Made by a program: the position numbers and the translations under genes. Below the pieces are notes generated by a model, which was given only the letters and a program-made list of their open reading frames with translations, was not told where the DNA came from and did no database searches. 64,000 bases of DNA. Source: Prorocentrum cordatum (taxonomy: Eukaryota > Sar > Dinophyceae > Prorocentrales > Prorocentraceae). Below, one piece after another: positions 1 through 11,830 of the stretch; the stretch's first letter is position 1, and each line of letters begins with the position of its first letter. The stretch lies in contig CAUYUJ010017893.1 in NCBI GenBank assembly GCA_963575745.1, positions 298,046 to 362,045 of the forward strand. Direction: 5' to 3'.

Positions 1-1880
1 GGCCCTCTCGGGGCTCCCAAAGAGCCCAAATATTATTCCAAGAGAGCTCCTTGACAGTGGCATCCAAGAGAGCTCTCCGGATGCCAGTGTCGGGTGTTCC
101 TCTTGCGGCTATTTTGATATCCCCGACGCTCCCCTGAGGTCCCTGGAAAGCACCAAGAGGCGTCCCAGAAAGGCCTAAGGGGTCCCCAAGAGAGCTTCCC
201 GACAGTGGCATCCAAGAGGTCCTTCTGGATGCCATTGTCGGGGCGCCCTCTCGCATCCCTTCAGAGCCCCCCCGAAGCTCTCCTGAGCTCCCAGGAGGCC
301 CCTCGAGGGCCCACGACATGCCCAAGAGGGCCCCAAGAGGCCCCTGTGGGGCTCTGGAACGCAGTCTAGGAGGAGTTCGCGCGCCTGACGAACTGACCGC
401 CCAGCAATCAATGGAAATGGATATGCAGCCCTGGGTGAGGAAGACAATTTGGGTTCAAATGCAACGCTGCCCCATCACCGTCTCACGCTGTGGGTGGGGA
501 ATAGAACTCTGTACACATGCAACCGCTCGCTGCTCTGGGTGATTGCTGGTCTGGCGGGGGGCTTGCTTCATGTGCGCCCAACCGTTCATGTGAAAGTGGC
601 GGGGCCCTCAGGGGAGGACCGACAGGTTGACTCGCCTTGGGCCTGGAGGGCAACAGCTGCGAAGCCCCTGCTGAGGGCCCTCGCGGTGCCCCCTCGGCGC
701 CTTCCCGAGGCCCCGATGGGGCCCCAGGAGACCACGCAGTCATGCGTCTATCCTCTCCCCACCTCTTCTGATCTGCCACCAAGGCTTGTCGGACAAGCAA
801 TCTGCCATATCTGGGGACGTGCTTCGGCAACCCCCTGGAGACGCTCATTCGTGGTAGCCGGGGTCTGAAATAGGAGCTCCAAAAGAACCAAAAAAGATCC
901 GGGCTAGCTCGGGATTCGCTCGTCCGGGCTAGCTCGGCTTTCAAACATGTGGAATGTATTGGGCGGGCCTAGAGTCTCGGAGGGCCAAGACGTCATCCGG
1001 GGTAAGTCGGATCGAAGAGTGGACCCAGGACCTCCACAAATCTCACCCTCTGGGGTCTCAAAACGTCGCTGTCTGGCTGGCGCACTACGATCGCTGCAAC
1101 TGGCAGGGTTTGGGTGGCAAGCTTCTGTCTGGCAGGGTTTGGGTGGTACGTTTCTAGAAGCCCCCCCTTTGGCTGGCATGGCGTCGCATGCATCGCCCCC
1201 ATCCTCCCGAGGCTCCCTGGATGCTTCGACGCCTCCCTGGCGCTATCCAAAGCGCCCAGGATGTCCCAAATGGCTTCCAAAACGGCCCAGGCAGGCCACG
1301 AAGACCGCGAAAATGGCTCAAATGCCTTGCCTCAAAGACGACTTAGACGGATTAAAATGGCCCCCGTGTGACCAAATATTGCCCCGAGAACGCCCGAGAA
1401 GCCTCCAAGACGACCCAAGAGGGCCCCACGAGAACCTCCAGCAAGGCCTGGAGAGGCCAAAATCAATGGTCCGTTTTATGTATTGCGTAGACTGTGGCCT
1501 TCTCGCCCACTCGGGCTTCCGTCAGCTCAAGATAACCAAATGGGCCTCCAAGACGGTCCCACGATGATCCGAGAAGGCTCCAAAAGACCGCAAGAGAACT
1601 CCAGGACGGCCTCAAATAACCCTTAGAGGGCCCCTGGACAGCACAGGACGGATTCAACACAATTCCAATCTGGTCCAGAGCCTCTGGGGGGACCCACGGC
1701 TGCCTCAGAGGACCCCCCTGGGCGGACCCACAACGGCCCCTCGAGACCCCACAGACGGCCGCGAACGCCCCACGAGAGCCCCAAGACAGCCCAAGAGGGC
1801 CCCACAACGACCCGAGAGGGGCCCAAGGCACCCCCAAGACAACCCCGCAGGAGCCCAGGACAGCCGCATGACGGCCTCAT
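1..1880. repeat. Degenerate CCAAGAGGCC-type array, segment 1
   Basis: The segment consists largely of short imperfect units around CCAAGAGGCCCC and CCAAGACGGCCC with drifting spacing and scattered unique-looking stretches. Open frames through it on either strand are low-complexity (Pro/Arg/Lys or Gly/Leu/Trp rich) and look like products of the repeat. The same unit recurs at 8270-8830, 14310-14725, 29150-29440 and 41870-44800, and in inverse orientation at 15100-15930 and 16340-16545. No gene is supported here. Confidence 0.7.
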
Positions 1881-2639
1881 GAGGTCCATGTGGCCCTTCG
1901 GGAAGTGCAGGCGGCAGGCGCCATATGTGGCAGATATCCTATTCGTCGTCGTCCTCCCCCTTTCCTTTTCCCCATCGTAAACGTCATTGCCATTTTTGTC
2001 CTCGCCCGCGCCATGGTAATTATTACACAACCACCATCGTCAGCACAATCACCGCCATCATGTGTTTCATGCCCCTCGCCGGCCTCAATCATCCCCTCCT
2101 CCACCCCATCCTCCTCGTCCTCGCATCGTCAGCGCCGTCACCGCCATCGTCATCATGATCCTCATCGGTTCGACGCACTAGCAACAGTAAAACCACGCCT
2201 ACCCTGAACCTGCCACCACCCACGCCCGAGAACACACGCAACACACCATCTTCCTCGTGAGTTCAGGGGCGCAACATTCAAAAGACCGGAAGCATGATTG
2301 CGAGCCCGCAAACGCAATGCAGGCAAATTGAATGCATCATCGGACGGTGCCAAACATCACCTGGCACGCTGCGCAAACGCGCGCGCGCGAATAAGGCGGC
2401 AGGGCTGCAATCGCACTGCGCCCGCGCAGAGGCTTCTCCAATAACTGACAAGGTCATCAGGCTGCGCCAAAACTAATTTAACCACTGGCGTCGGATAGAC
2501 ACGCGACACCGCGTATTCCGACGCTCAGACGGCATCGCTGGAACCGCGCACCCCCCCGTGGCCCGAACAAGGAGTCAGCCCTGACCCGAGTAAGCCCTGA
2601 TGATTCGAGGCTCTGATGAACCATCCGCGGCGCGCCCTA
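1881..2639. other. Gene-free stretch, pyrimidine-rich low complexity
   Basis: Bases 1935-2165 are rich in TCGTC/CATCGTC-like simple sequence. The remainder has no coding signature, palindrome or recognisable element. Confidence 0.5.
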
Positions 2640-2866
2640 CATCCCCAGGACGGAAATGTGTTCGTCTTGGGCCCGAACACGGTGCCTTCGACTTCTGCGC
2701 CGGAGAGCATGACAGAAATCTTGGCGGATCCAATTGAAATGGTGCGGATCCAAACTTGGTTTGGAATTGTGTTGCGGTGGATCGAATTCCCCCCGCGCGG
2801 TTCCGTTTTAGGACGTTGTGGATATGATTCCCGCCCTGCTTTTCACGCGGATTCGACTTACGAAGT
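2640..2866 (+). repeat. Direct repeat A, copy 1
   Basis: About 227 bp beginning CATCCCCAGGACGG and containing TTGGGCCCGAACA and GTTGTGGATATGA. It aligns along its length with 4321-4541. The unit is unidentified and non-coding by appearance. Confidence 0.75.
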
Positions 2867-3557
2867 GGTGGTAATGTGTAATTGCAACTCATAAGATGAC
2901 GGCCGCGGGGGGAGGTGTCCCGCAGGCGCCGCAATGTGCGACGGCGGGCGGCTCCATGATCACGCGCCGCGCGCCGTCGCTCCGTCGGGCGGGCCACATT
3001 CCCGCGCGGGTTTGCCGGCATGCCGCGCGGCCGCGCGTCGGGTCCTCTCTCGCTCATGTCTCTATTCTGCCGCCTTGCCGCGGGGCGGGATCTCGAGTGT
3101 CCGGTCATGTCTGCGGCGCCCTGCCTGCTCACAGTGGCAATATGAGGTGGGGCGTCCGCCCAAGGTGTTGTCCTCTGCTTGCCACAGCGCAACTTTGGCC
3201 CACCTGTGGTGGGGGGGAGGGGGGGCGACGCGCGGCGCGGCGCGCCCGTTCGCCATAGCGCGCCGGATGCGACCGCGGTGGCAGCTCGTTTTTTTTTTTA
3301 ATGTTTTTTTCCCGACCCACCACTCCTGAAAGGGGGAATGGTGCCCCACGTGTTTCGGTCGGCGCCCTGACACGCCAGACGCCAGCGTCAACCGCCAGCG
3401 CCGGGTGACGCTGGCGGATTGGCGATTCCGCCAGGGGCGTCCGGCCGCGGCCTCACCCAACGCCGACCGGGTGCCGTCCTCCCCTCTTGGGTGGCATCGC
3501 TGCCCAGCGCCGCCGCGCTGGAGACGCGGAAGGAGGTCGGATCCGCGGAATCCAAGT
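2867..3557. other. GC-rich stretch between repeats A and B, no gene seen
   Basis: This roughly 690-bp GC-rich segment separates repeat A from repeat B in the left copy. In the right copy the two are only about 65 bp apart. It may therefore be an insertion, or the right copy may carry a deletion. It contains a poly-T run near 3290 and no recognisable gene. Confidence 0.45.
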
Positions 3558-3815
3558 CCGCCGATGTTAAGATTCTACGGGGCACAAGAAGTCTGGTTAC
3601 GAACTGTCACGGACAGGTCGCGCGTTGTTTCACGGGCCCCATCAACCCTCCCTGCACGCGGCTCGCACCCAACACGAATAGTTGTCTCCTCACCCCCGGT
3701 TGCTGCAAGCATCTTGCCTGGACGCTTTTCGTCAGGCGGCGCCGAAGCTCTCTCGCCAACCGCTTGTCGTCGCCTGGCGCCTCAAAAAGAGAATCTCTCG
3801 TCATGCGTGAACGCG
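3558..3815 (+). repeat. Direct repeat B, copy 1
   Basis: About 258 bp starting CCGCCGATG and sharing CCCCATCAACCCTCCCTGCA and CTCCTCACCCCCGG with 4606-4861. It is unidentified. Confidence 0.75.
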
Positions 3816-4320
3816 TCTTCGGCCTGCGTCTCTCGGCCCAACGCACGGCGCATGCCCTGTCCCCTTCCCTCCCCCATCGTTCCCTTCATTTTCTTGCCCC
3901 ACCTCAGCGGGGAAGATCCTGGACTAGGCCGGGGCACGCTGTCCAGCGGGCTCCAGGGGGGCCCCGGCACTAGTGGCGAGTGCAAGACAGAGATCGCTGA
4001 CCTGGGTCCGGCGTGGCCCAACGCGACCCAGAATGCAAGGTTTTTTTCGTTGCAAAGACGTCTCGAACGAGAGCTCCACCTTCTCCACCCCCCAAAACAT
4101 CCGCTATGTAGTGGGCGCCGGCATGCTGCAGGATGCTAGGCGAAGAATAAGGTTACCGCTGGTTGGCGGGCTCTCGAGTGGTCCACCCGATTCCACCCGC
4201 GGCGTGGACTTTTGCGAGGACGTCTCGGGCGAGACCCCTTGAACGCGCGTTGCGGGTAATGAAAGTCGGATGTGGCATGTCGGCTCTGTGACAACAAGAG
4301 AGTCCGAGAGCAAAAACGCG
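3816..4320. other. Spacer with two copies of a dispersed 24-nt motif
   Basis: No gene is seen. Two sites, 4050-4073 and 4212-4234, match the dispersed consensus TTGTGAGGATGTCTCGGGCG discussed in the findings. Confidence 0.5.
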
Positions 4321-4541
4321 CATCCCCAGGACGGCAGCGTTTCTTCTTGGGCCCGAACATGGTGCCTTCAATGTTTGCGCCAACGCGCATGAGAAATCTT
4401 GGGGATGCGCTTGGCTTGGTGCGGAGCTGCACTTGGTTTTGTGTTGTGGTGGGTCACATTTCCTCCGCGCGGATCCGATCTTGGATGTTGTGGATATGAC
4501 TGCCGTCCAGTTTGTTCACACGGATATGATTTACACAGCGT
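4321..4541 (+). repeat. Direct repeat A, copy 2
   Basis: The second copy of the 2640-2866 unit, diverged by substitutions and small indels. Confidence 0.75.
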
Positions 4542-4605
4542 TTCAAAAGTATATTAAGTACCAGAATTAGCTGACGGACGGAAACCGAATCAACGGCATC
4601 GAAAA

Positions 4606-4861
4606 CCGCCGATGTCAAGATTCTTGGGGGGAACAATGGTTTGGTTACGAAGAAACACAGACAAGTCGCGCGTTGTTTCGCGGACCCCATCAACCCTCCC
4701 TGCACGCGGATCGCACCCAGCATGAATACTTCTCTCCTCACCCCCGGCTGCTTCAAGCATCTTGCCCCGACGCTGAGCGTCTAAGGGCGCTGATGCTCTC
4801 CCGCCAACTGCTTGTCGCCGCTGTCGCCTCAAGAGGAGCATATTCCGTCCTGCGTAAAATG
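4606..4861 (+). repeat. Direct repeat B, copy 2
   Basis: The second copy of the 3558-3815 unit. It follows repeat A copy 2 after about 65 bp. Confidence 0.75.
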
Positions 4862-4962
4862 GCAGAATGAGCACGAGGACGAGGAAGTGGAGGAGGACGA
4901 GGACGAGGAGAAGGAGGAGGACCAGTGCAAACCCAAGTGTCATCAACGATGTTGGAATAAAC

Positions 4963-4991
4963 TCTCTCTCTCTCTCTCTCTCTCTCTCCAG
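4963..4991. repeat. (CT)n microsatellite
   Basis: An uninterrupted CT dinucleotide tract that ends in CAGG. Confidence 0.9.
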
Positions 4992-5084
4992 GCTTCATTT
5001 CCGTAGGCCCCATACAACGGTTCATTTCCATTGAGGGAACTGCTTCGTTGGAGGACATCCGTTTGAATACCCTGAAGCATGCCA

Positions 5085-5690
5085 AAATATGGTTCTCGGG
5101 ATTTCAACGCCACGGGTCAACCTGACTGTTGCGTCTATACGATTCTGAATCGCTCCAGAACGCTATTTTGGGGACTTCAACTCCGCGAACCCACGTAACT
5201 GTTGCACCCGAATAGTCCTGAATCCTTCCAACAACCCAAGTGTTGGTAGGTTGATCATGGGAATCCGTGAAACTTTTGCAAATTGTATGAAAGACTGTGC
5301 GCGCCGCCAAAGCGAGAGACGCGTTTTGAAAAGGAACCGCCCTCAATCCGTGAAGCTCTTGCAAGGAAAAACGAATGCGCGCGGCGCTAAGGCGAAAACC
5401 AAATCTTGAAAACGAATCGCCCTCAATCCGCGCAGCTTTTCCAATTGTTATCCACGAAGAAGCGCGGCGCAAAAGCGAGAACCACATTTTGAAAAGGAAC
5501 CGCCCTCAATCCGCGAAATTATTGCAAATTAGAAAAAAAACGAATGTGCGCGGCGCTGAGGCGAGAGCCTCATTTTGAAAACGGGTCGCCCTCAACCCAT
5601 GCAGCTTTTGCAAATGTTAAAAACGAAAGCGCGCGGCGCTAAGGCGAGAGCCACATGTTGAAAACCACCCGCCCTCCATCTGTGAAACGG
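5085..5690. repeat. Tandem repeats with periods near 75-87 bp
   Basis: Bases 5300-5690 hold five diverged copies of a unit containing GCGCGGCGCTAAGGCGAGA, TTTTGAAAA and CGCCCTCAATCCG, spaced 78-87 bp apart. Bases 5085-5290 hold two copies of a related shorter unit around ATTTCAACGCC / ACTTCAACTCC. No coding function is apparent. Confidence 0.75.
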
Positions 5691-6219
5691 TTGCCAGTTT
5701 TTGAACTTCAGAATCATAGGTGGTGAGAAAGCCTCAGGCGAAACGTCCGGCCCGCCTCAAACACTGCCCTCGGGGTGCGACAGGAAAAGGAATGGAGGAG
5801 GAGGGGGAAAGGAAAGGAATGGAGGGAATGGAGGAGGAGGGGGGGCCGGGGCCCCGCCGCTGTACGGCATGCTGGCCAGCCGGGGCCAGGCCGGCGCCCA
5901 GCAGCCGCAACGGAGGCAGGCAACCCAGCCTGGCCCCCTGGGACGCCACGTGGGCCCTCCGCGCCGTGTCAACGAGGGCGCTTGTGGCGCGCCGCGCGGG
6001 CCGCAGAGCCTGCGCGCGGGCGGCCGCGGCGGCCGCCACTGCACAAGGCTGGCGTACGCGGTTGGCCTTCAGAACGGCCAGTTCCACGTCTGCCATCACC
6101 CCCCGCGCTCGCGCCCCAGGAGGACTGCAGGAAGCGGCAAGCCGGCTCCGGCCGCCTGGCCAGCGAGGCGGCCCTGGTGCCACCTCACGATGCCCTGGAT
6201 GCGAAACCTCTCTCGCCAT
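5691..6219. other. Very GC-rich block, coding status unresolved
   Basis: Bases 5860-6210 are GC-rich with frames open on both strands, one of them Ala/Arg rich. There is no clear start, splice border or recognisable domain. A degenerate exon is possible, but I do not call one. Confidence 0.25.
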
Positions 6220-6612
6220 GAACGGGAAGCGAGTGAAACAGAAAAGAGTGGCAGCAACGCTCACCAACATCAAGGTCAACTGTAGCGTAGGCGCTCTTCC
6301 GAACGCCCATAAAGTGGGTTCAGGTGGAGTTCGCTACCCGCGTAAGTTCCGACGTGGCGCTGAGCTTGCGCAGGTAGTGAACTGGTCCTGGTCTTAGTCG
6401 TCACCGCCTGAGGCAATTCAATTGCCATTTCCGCTTTGAACGGGAAACGCGTAGAATCGAGGAGCTGCGCGAGAAATTCCAACACCGCCAAGATCAACTG
6501 TGCCGTAGGAATTGCCCCCGACAGTACTTCACGGTAGGAAATAGACTTCACTGCCCGCGACAGCTCAGACGGTGCGCTGAACTTCCGTGGCGAGTGAATT
6601 GACCCTGACACT
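6220..6612 (+). repeat. Tandem duplication of a unit near 200 bp
   Basis: The unit begins GAACGGGAA at 6220 and again at 6438. It shares AAGATCAACTGTGCCGTAGG-like and CTTCCGACGTGGC-like blocks with moderate divergence. It is unidentified. Confidence 0.55.
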
Positions 6613-6864
6613 GGTCCTGATCCTCCTGCTGCCAGATGTCTTCCTCCGCCTCCTCGCCACAGCCTCCGCCTCCTCGCCCCCGTCGCCTGCCTTCGCCCGC
6701 GACAAGAGGGCCAGTTCACTCCACGCGCGAGCTCTGGAACAGCAGTACACAAGGGAGCTCGCGAAGCCATTGGAAGAACCACGAGCGTCCGCTGCACCTC
6801 AAGCCCCTCAGGTGCAGCGGATGATGCCGCACGATAGACGCCCTGCTACTGTTCGCCCTCCCCG

Positions 6865-6937
6865 TCATCCTCGTCATCATCATCACCATCATTATCATCA
6901 CCACCATCACCGTCACCATCATGAGCATCAGCATCAG

Positions 6938-6991
<54 letters not shown>

Positions 6992-7099
6992 AATCAGCAT
7001 CAGCATCACTATCAGCATCATCATAATCATCAAAATCGTCGCCAACATCACAATTGCAATGGGTTATGCCATCATCATCGTCATCAACAGGATCATCAG

Positions 7100-7153
<54 letters not shown>

Positions 7154-7190
7154 GGGAATCATCATCATCACCACCAGCATCAGCATCCAA
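6865..7190. repeat. (CAT)n microsatellite with interruptions
   Basis: A long CAT/ATC tract broken near 7030-7085. It produces open frames of poly-His, poly-Ile, poly-Ser, poly-Met and poly-Asp that are artefacts of the repeat. Confidence 0.9.
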
Positions 7191-7352
7191 ATCAGTATCA
7201 ACGTCCACATGTCTATCAGACTCTGATGTTTTTGAAGGCCCTCTGGGCTCAGCTTGTGTGATAGTGTCTCGCGCAACACGTTTATGCACTTCTGAGTGCA
7301 AGTAAACGAAAACCATTGAAAGTCCCATCACTTCGCCTGTCCGAATGCATAT

Positions 7353-7680
7353 GGTTGTGAGGACGTCTCGAGCGCACCGCTTACTTTTGAACACAAGTGC
7401 TAAACAAAACACGGCTTTCACTGATTTCGCGTATTGGGCCATCTTGCGGGTCCTCCCCGAGAGCCCACAAAGATATCGTAAACCAGCTATGTCAGCATCT
7501 CATTTGTCTGAGGATGTCTCAGGCGAGAACTCCAGTTCCAAGATCGGAACAATTCGCGAGCGATTCTAACATCTCATGTTTTGAAGATGACTCGGGCGAG
7601 ACAATCATGTTGAGTATGAAGGGTCCTCTAACCGAGCTTTCAACATTCCGCTTGTTCGGGGATGCCTCAGGAGAGAACAC
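7353..7680 (+). repeat. Cluster of four copies of a dispersed 24-nt motif
   Basis: Near matches to TTGTGAGGATGTCTCGGGCG followed by AGAA occur at 7353, 7504, 7579 and 7651, separated by 70-150 bp of otherwise dissimilar sequence. The motif also occurs elsewhere in the window in both orientations. Confidence 0.65.
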
Positions 7681-7879
7681 CATTTTCGAATATCCGAAAC
7701 TTACGCCAACGATGTCACCATTCCCATGTTGGAGAGACCCAGAGGTACCGATACCGCTACTCCCCGGATCTCTCAAAGGGTGTGCTCGGACCAAAATTTC
7801 GAGGCGAACCCAACGGCAACGACGAGGGTATCCATAGAGGGGCAAAAAGGGGGAAACGGGCGGAGGGTAGCACCGATTT

Positions 7880-7984
7880 TTGGCGTGGGAGCGTCGCACG
7901 TCCCATAGCAGAACCGTCGAACCGAGAGAAACCCAGGGCACCTGGAGGCAAGCAGGGTGTCTCTTGGCATGGGTTTCTGCTGTA
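7880..7984 (+). mobile_element. MITE-2 family, 5'-truncated copy
   Basis: This matches the right half of the 180-bp element seen at 13669-13848, 39754-39932 and 41414-41593, including GGCAAGCAGGGTGT and CTTGGCATGGG and ending in CTGTA. The left half is missing. Confidence 0.7.
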
Positions 7985-8269
7985 CCCCCCTCCCGGGTCA
8001 CAAACAACGTCTATCGTGCGGCTCTGCGAGTGTGAGTGCGCTTCCCGTCATCCGCCACCGTGCTTATGCACGTTGAGGAGTGGAAGGATGCCAAGGTCTG
8101 CCTGGTCGTTTGCAGCATTGTTTGACTGCCACCCCCCTCTCGTAGCATGGAGGTGCGCGCGGCGCCCCCTCTCCCTGAGGCCGTATCCCCCTAGCAGAAT
8201 ACAGCAGATTCGCGTTGCCGAGGCCGAGACGCCCCCCACGGCGGCCCAATATCGCTCCACGACTGGCCA

Positions 8270-8830
8270 CGTTGGGTCTCAAGATGGGCCAAGATGGCTT
8301 CAAGACGGCCCTCGAGGCCGTCGAGGCGTCCAAGGAAGCCCCAAGAGTCTTCCTAAGAGGGCCCCGATAGGCACAACTCATTTAAGTGTCTTAGGTGTTT
8401 CAGTATTTGTTGGGTTCTCGCCTTTCCGAGCTTCCGACGTCCCAAGACGACCCAAGAGGCCCCCAAGAGTCATCCGAAAACGTTCAACAGGTCCCTACGA
8501 TAGCCACGAGACAGCCCTAGAGGGCTCCCAGACCGCCCCAGAGGCCCCCAAGCCTGCCCAAGAGGGACCCCAAGAAAGACACAAGAGGGTGAACACGAAT
8601 CGACAAGTCGAGGCATCCGCCCAAAGAGGGCTCAGAAAGCCCCAAGAACGCCAAAAGAGGCTCCCAAGAGGCCCCCAAAAGGGCCCCGAGCGGCAAAAAC
8701 CATTGATTCTCCGGAGGTTGCTCCAAGACGGCCAGAAAGGCCCCCAAGACCCCCGCAAAGACGGTTCAAGCGGTCCTAAAGACAGCTCCAAGACAGCCTA
8801 GGAGGGCTCCAAGACGGCCCAAGAGGCGCC
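8270..8830. repeat. CCAAGAGGCC-type array, segment 2
   Basis: The same degenerate unit as at 1-1880. It includes the TTTCAG...TTCTCGCCTTTCCGAGC spacer that punctuates the higher-order array at 42-44.8 kb. Confidence 0.75.
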
Positions 8831-10016
8831 CGAAACTGTCCCCAGGAAGGGCCCATAATGGGAACGAGGACCACGAATGCGAGCTTTCTGCCCCAAGAGG
8901 CCCCCAGCAGACCCCCTTTCCTTCTCGAGTAGTTGCCACTCAGAATGCTCCGCTGGCTCGCTTGCTGCTGGAGGCAGCTGGAGATTGAAATGTGGAATTT
9001 TGTTTTGGCGACAACGCATTTGGCGAACGACCAAGTGCTCTCGGTGAACTATCGACGTTTGGCAAGTGTCTGGCATGCTAATCGCTCGCCAGCGAAGACC
9101 TCATTTGGCGGTGGCGTCGTAAACACGTACCCCGCATAACAAACGAAACGAACTACACGAACGTAGGAACGGGAGAAGGCAGAGAAAGAGCGATGATCTA
9201 CGCTTCGGCCGCTTGGGGGCCCCTCTTGGGCCTCATCAAAGGTAGGAGACGTGGGGGCCTCTCCTGAGGCCTCCGTGGAGATCCCGCGGTGAACTTGGCC
9301 TCCACGCTCGTTAAACTTCCTGTGGCCCTGCCAGAACGTGTGCGCCCCGTGGCAACATCCTCGATGCGCGTGTTGCAGAGTGGAGCCGTGACAAAGAGCA
9401 AGGACCCCAAATCGCTACGCTCCTGTGACCGTGGAAGCACAAACTAGAGCCACGCATAGAGGTATGACGGGAGCAATTTCCTGCGACACGGCAGAGACCT
9501 GCGCCAAATGCTGCATCTGTTCCTTTGGGTCCAGACGCCTCCTCTGAGGTCTGGAGTAACCGTTGGGCTCAATGCTCAAGTCCCTTCAGTACCGCACAGA
9601 AGCCGTGCGCCGGCCTTTGGCGCGGTGCTTCAACGAGCCGTCGGAAGTGCGAAGCCGCATCACGCAGCGAAGCGCGGAGCGCATCACGACTGCGAGGTGA
9701 AACGACGCAGCGCATCACGACCAGAAGCAGAGGAGGCAGAGCACAGCACGAGCAGCGAGGAGGAGCTCGGGCCCCCCTCGAGCGCAGAAAGGATTGTAAG
9801 GCACCGCGGTGCTCCCACGAGCAGCGAGGGGGGAGCTCAGGCCCCCCCCCCGAGCGCTCCACCTGTGGCGAGGTGCTGCGGTGCTCCCTGCAGGGCCCGA
9901 GGCCCCCGACCCCCGGCGGCTCCGGAGCCCGCCGGTGTGCTCTCGGGGTCTGCTGATGGGCCTGTTGTCCACCACCACCACCAACACCATAAGCTGGAGG
10001 GGGAGAGGGTCCTCTT
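8831..10016. other. Gene-free stretch
   Basis: No supported gene. Frames at 9198-9440 (minus) and 9508-10248 (plus) have no recognisable domain, and the latter runs into a trinucleotide tract. Bases 9760-9900 contain a short imperfect duplication around GAGCAGCGAGG and GAGCTC. Confidence 0.4.
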
Positions 10017-10095
10017 CCTCCTCCTCCTCCTCCTCCTCTTCTTCCTCCTCCTCTTCCTCCTCCTCCTCCTCCTCCTCCTCCTCCTCCACCTCCTT
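10017..10095. repeat. (TCC)n microsatellite
   Basis: A TCC trinucleotide tract with a few TCT variants. Confidence 0.9.
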
Positions 10096-10204
10096 CCCCC
10101 CTCTAACTTATGGTGGTGGTGGTGGACAGCAGGCCCATCGTTTGCTGCGCGCGACCCTTCCACAGGCTTTGGGGGGGGGGGGGGGCGGCAGAGACCGACA
10201 CTTA

Positions 10205-10357
10205 GGTCGGGCATGTCCTCCTACAGGCGGACTTTGGAGGAAAGATAGACACAGCCCAAACGAATGCAAAAATAATAAAAAAGGGTATGACAAATCGTCC
10301 CCAGACTATATTTTAAACCATTCTCGAGCATTCCTCCTGTAAAGGGACATTCCCGAG
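10205..10357 (+). mobile_element. MITE-1 family element
   Basis: A 153-bp element. The left terminus GGTCGGGCATGTCCTCCTAC and the right terminus (reverse complement of CTCCTGTAAAGGGACATTCC) form imperfect terminal inverted repeats of about 25 bp. The interior GTCCCCAGACTATATTTTAA is shared with other copies. It is non-coding and non-autonomous. Relatives lie at 22977, 23700, 24573 and 37795. Confidence 0.75.
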
Positions 10358-10398
10358 TTAAACCTGCACTTCCCAGACTACCCAAAAAAGTCCAATAG

Positions 10399-10690
10399 GG
10401 GCGTCCTGGGACCTTCTTGCCAATGCGATCGACATGGGAACGGAAAGAAGGGGGGCGCAGACCGATAGCAGATGTTGCAGAAGAAAAAATTCAACGGCAT
10501 AGAAATAAACTTTGGGCCCCCCTGGATGTGCGCGGATTTCTTGGATCTGTGCTGGACCCCCTCCCCTGGCGCCCGGGGCGGCCTGGAGGCGCGCCACAGG
10601 TTGATGTTTGTGCCGTTGCTTCTTCTTCGAACTGGGGGCGTCCTGGGACCCTCTTGCCAATGCGATCGAAATGGGAACGGAAAGACTGGG
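10399..10690 (+). repeat. Pair of direct repeats 235 bp apart
   Basis: GGGGCGTCCTGGGACC followed by TTGCCAATGCGATCGA occurs at about 10399 and again at about 10634, extending about 55 bp. Between them lies a GCGCGGATTTCTTGGATCTG-like block that recurs at about 24775 and 37985. Confidence 0.7.
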
Positions 10691-10859
10691 CACGCGTGCA
10701 GCTCGTCCCGACGGTTGCGCACGCATGCGGCTCGTCCATTACGTAGCTTGCCAACTGACCAATTTGCGTACTCATATATACCCTCTTCTTTCTCCCAACC
10801 ATCCTGTGGTGTTGGGTCCTCGTTTTGAAAAGAAAGCCCCCCGCGTCACCTCACCTCCC

Positions 10860-11830
10860 CCATGCCGGCACACCCCTCACACGGTTCGGGGCCCCATAGA
10901 GTGCTCCACCGAAGGCCCCAACGGGAGCGTCCGCATGGCACCGCCGCCCTATGTTGGTTCACCCCTCACACGGTTCGGGGCACCATAATGAGCTCCACCG
11001 AAGGCCCCAGCGGGAGCGTCCGCATGGCACCGCCGCCCCATGTTGGCACACCCCTCAAACAGTTCGTGGCCCCATAGGGAGCTCCGCCGAAGGCCCCAGC
11101 GGGAGCGTCCGCCTGGCACCGCCGCCCCATGTTGGCACACCCTTCAAACGATTCGTGTCCCCATAGAGAGCTCCACCGAAGGCCCCAGCGGGAGCGTCCG
11201 CCTGGCACCGCCGCCTCATGTTGGCACACCCCTCACACGGGTCGTGGCCCCATAGGGAGCTCCGCCGAAGGCCCCAGCGGGAGCGTCCGCATGCCACCGC
11301 CGCCTCAGTTTGGCAACCACCTCACACGGGTCGTCGCCTCATGAGGAGCTCCACCGAAGGCCTCAGCGGGAGCGTCCGCATGGCACCGCTGCCCCATGTT
11401 GGCACACCACTCACACGGTTACTGGCCCCATAGGAGCTCCACCGAAGGCCCCAGCGGGAGCGTCCGCCTGACACCGCCGCCTCATGTTGGCACACCCCTC
11501 ACACGGGTCGTGGCCCCATAGGGAGCTCCGCCGAAGGCCCCAGAGGGAGTGTCCACATGGCATCGCTGCCTCATATTGGCACACCCCTCACACGGGTCGT
11601 GGCCCCATAGGAGCTCCACCGAAGGCCCCAGCGGGAGCGTCCGCCTGGCACCGCCGCCTCATGTTGGCACACCCCTCACACGGGTCGCGGCCCCCATAGG
11701 GAGCTCCACCGAAGGCCCCAGCAGGGGCGTCCGCTTTGCACCGCCGCCTCATGTTGGCACACCCCTCACAAGGTTCAGGGCCCCAGAGGGAGCTCCACCG
11801 AAGGACCCAACGGGAGCGTCCGCATGGCAC
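10860..11830 (+). repeat. 89-bp satellite, about 11 copies
   Basis: The unit contains CATGTTGGCACACCCCTCAC, GGAGCTCCGCCGAAGGCCCC and AGCGGGAGCGTCCGCATGGC. Copies are 87-89 bp apart and 85-95 percent alike by eye. A period of 89 shifts the frame in each unit, so the repeated 71-residue frames are artefacts. Confidence 0.9.

Noticed and set aside
5720-6397. A gene in the GC-rich block
   Set aside because: Frames are open on both strands, with no start context, splice sites or domain; composition alone explains them.
6587-7442. Poly-His, poly-Asp, poly-Met and poly-Ile proteins
   Set aside because: They are frames of a (CAT)n microsatellite; the same holds for 16660-16995.
10860-11830. Repeated 71-residue proteins
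   Set aside because: They arise from the 89-bp satellite, whose period shifts the frame every unit.
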